Of a stretch of DNA of 64,000 nucleotides, positions 62,993 through 64,000 are shown piece after piece. The stretch covers positions 44,170,907-44,234,906 of the forward strand of contig RSEF01000005.1 in assembly GCA_003993805.1 (NCBI GenBank), read 5' to 3'. The notes beneath the pieces were generated by a model. That model worked only from the letters and a program-made list of their open reading frames with translations, ran no database searches and had not been told where the DNA came from. Position 1 is the first letter of the stretch. Every line of letters begins with the position of its first letter. The translations under genes and the position numbers were made by a program. This DNA comes from Himantopus leucocephalus (lineage: Eukaryota > Chordata > Aves > Charadriiformes > Recurvirostridae).

Positions 62993-63059
62993 AGCATGTG
63001 CCTTTTCTCATGTGCTTCTTTTACAACTACATCTGTGTTTGGCTGTATGCTGTGTTTGA
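62993..63059 (-). CDS. Internal exon, helical region
   Basis: 67 nt if the acceptor is CCATGTAG. After two bases it reads KHSIQPNTDVVVKEAHEKRH, then M and two bases before a strong GCT|GTAAGT donor. An alternative acceptor (CATACAG) would start it in phase 0 at CCA and drop the KHSIQ part, which would match the candidate exon at 63698-63819. The 3' boundary and phase are firm, the 5' boundary is not. Confidence 0.6.
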
Positions 63060-63697
63060 CTACATGGTCAGTTGCTCATGGCAGGCAAACTGTCCTAAAA
63101 TATTTGCATCTATCCATCATAACTTTTATCTTTAGTTTTCCTCCAGCTTTCTCTTTTGATTTTGCTTCAGTTGGTATTCTCTATTATTTATTTTATTTTT
63201 ATACATTATATTTACCTTCTTTTTCCCCAATTTCTTCTTCATCTACTATCACTCAGCCCTTTCTTAGTTGAAAAATCATGATTGTTGTACTTGATGGTAT
63301 TCTGCCAGCCTCTGGCCTCCGTTATTACTGGGAATCTTACATTTTAACGTGTACAAATAGCAATTACGATTTTCCTGGGCTTCTAAGCAACAGGTACTTT
63401 ACAGCCATCGCAAAAGACTACAGAGGTGTAGGAAGATTGAGTGGGGACAAATGAAATCATAAGAAAGGAAGAAAAATAACTGCTTTTAGGGGAACATTCA
63501 ACTTCGGTTTCATTTTTGCTCCTTCAAATGAAAAGAGGCTGGGAAGAAGCTGAAAGAAGTGTATTACAAGAAAGGCTAGAAAGAAGAGCGCAACAGAGGA
63601 GAAAGATTAATTCCGTAAGTAATTTTATCTAAAATGGTCACTGTAAAAATTTTACAAGAGCTCTCTTTTTTAAAACACGCATTTTCTTATCACCTAC
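63060..63697. other. Intron
   Basis: Contains a purine-rich plus-strand open stretch near 63519-63605 ending at a GTAAGT. I judge it incidental. Confidence 0.4.
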
Positions 63698-63819
63698 CAA
63701 ATATCTGTCTTTGTATAGCAGAAGCACTGTGTTGTGTACAGAGCATGAATCAAAACTATCAGAAAGAATGAACTTCGATGTCCTCAAGCCTACACTCTTC
63801 CACCAATCAATTTGAGAGA
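63698..63819 (-). CDS. Candidate exon, unknown protein
   Basis: 122 nt between an AATTGGGAG acceptor (after a T-rich tract) and a good TTG|GTAGGT donor. After two bases, 40 codons read SQIDWWKSVGLRTSKFILSD, then SFDSCSVHNTVLLLYKDRYL. Protein-like, with a beta-rich look. It ends in phase 0, which fits the next exon only with that exon's alternative acceptor. Confidence 0.4.
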
Positions 63820-64000
63820 CTCCCAATTGGCAATAGTAAAATAAAAAAGTTAAACAACAATGCATTTGAGTTAGTTCCAAGGGAGAGTAAGAAAGGCAAG
63901 CACTAAAAAGAGTTTTTTTAGACTAAGCTAGCCTGATCACTGAAATCAGATTAGCACCCGTCTGTTACTTGTTTTTGAACATTCTGTTCTATTTGTAACA
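63820..64000. other. Intron at the right edge
   Basis: Nothing recognised. The upstream exons and promoter of the gene would lie beyond the window. Confidence 0.35.

Larger units (their letters stand above)
108..63819 (-). other. Inferred span of one multi-exon gene (unidentified)
   Basis: Seen: at least fifteen short open stretches on the minus strand, each flanked by an AG acceptor and a GT donor and with ordinary amino-acid composition. Between 63.1 and 46.8 kb every neighbouring pair joins in a compatible phase, which is unlikely by chance. Inference: these are exons of one gene transcribed right to left, with its 5' end beyond 64 kb. Known: vertebrate genes commonly have 50-200 nt exons and kilobase introns. 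I do not recognise the encoded protein. The part from 12.4 kb to the terminal exon is incomplete, so two genes cannot be fully excluded. Confidence 0.65.

Noticed and set aside
63519..63605. Plus-strand stretch reading MKRGWEEAERSVLQERLERR and on, ending at GTAAGT
   Set aside because: The sequence is almost all purines, which removes stop codons by composition alone. It also lies in an intron of the opposite-strand gene.
1..64000. Search for tRNA, rRNA, CRISPR, operons, phage or bacterial genes
   Set aside because: None found. Sequence character and repeats are those of a bird nuclear genome.

Overview
This window is nuclear DNA from a vertebrate, almost certainly a bird. The main evidence is a set of CR1 LINE retrotransposons. 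Several still carry the avian/reptilian CR1 3' end with the octamer ATTCTATG. There is also a fragment of an endogenous-retrovirus LTR, ancient core-SINE-like relics, and AT-rich intron-like sequence without operons. I cannot tell which bird it is.

The protein-coding content is one large gene (possibly with alternative ends) on the minus strand, split into many small exons. I found it by reading the reverse strand for open, codon-like stretches bounded by AG acceptors and GT donors, then testing whether reading phase carries from each exon to the next. From right to left the best exons lie near 63.8-63.7, 63.0, 62.6, 61.7, 57.0, 56.8, 55.5, 54.75, 53.4, 52.5, 46.9, 29.5, 15.45, 13.8, 12.4 and 0.1-0.3 kb. 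The exons between 63.1 and 46.8 kb are compatible in phase at every junction, with one alternative path at 55.2-55.5 kb. The 46.9, 29.5 and 15.4 kb exons also connect, but the 29.5 kb exon needs a one-base frameshift or a different acceptor. The last leg, from 12.4 kb to the terminal exon at 108-294, is incomplete. I do not recognise the protein. Its right-hand (N-ward) part is acidic and Ser/Thr-rich, the middle is helical and Leu/Val-rich, and the left-hand part looks beta-rich. Start codon and promoter lie beyond the right edge.

Layout: 0-12 kb, terminal coding exon and a repeat-poor 3' region; 12-16 kb, three small exons; 16-29 kb, an intron with diverged CR1 copies, one interrupted by a younger CR1; 29.4-29.65 kb, a larger exon of uncertain frame; 30-46.8 kb, a long intron with a 3.2-kb 5'-truncated CR1 (about 41.9-45.13 kb) and an LTR fragment (46.1-46.4 kb); 46.8-63.8 kb, the exon-rich part, with short CR1 tails at 48.4, 51.5, 60.2 and 60.4-60.7 kb. 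I saw no tRNA, rRNA, CRISPR, bacterial or plasmid feature and no novel defence or mobile system. The most useful result is the gene hidden in short exons.
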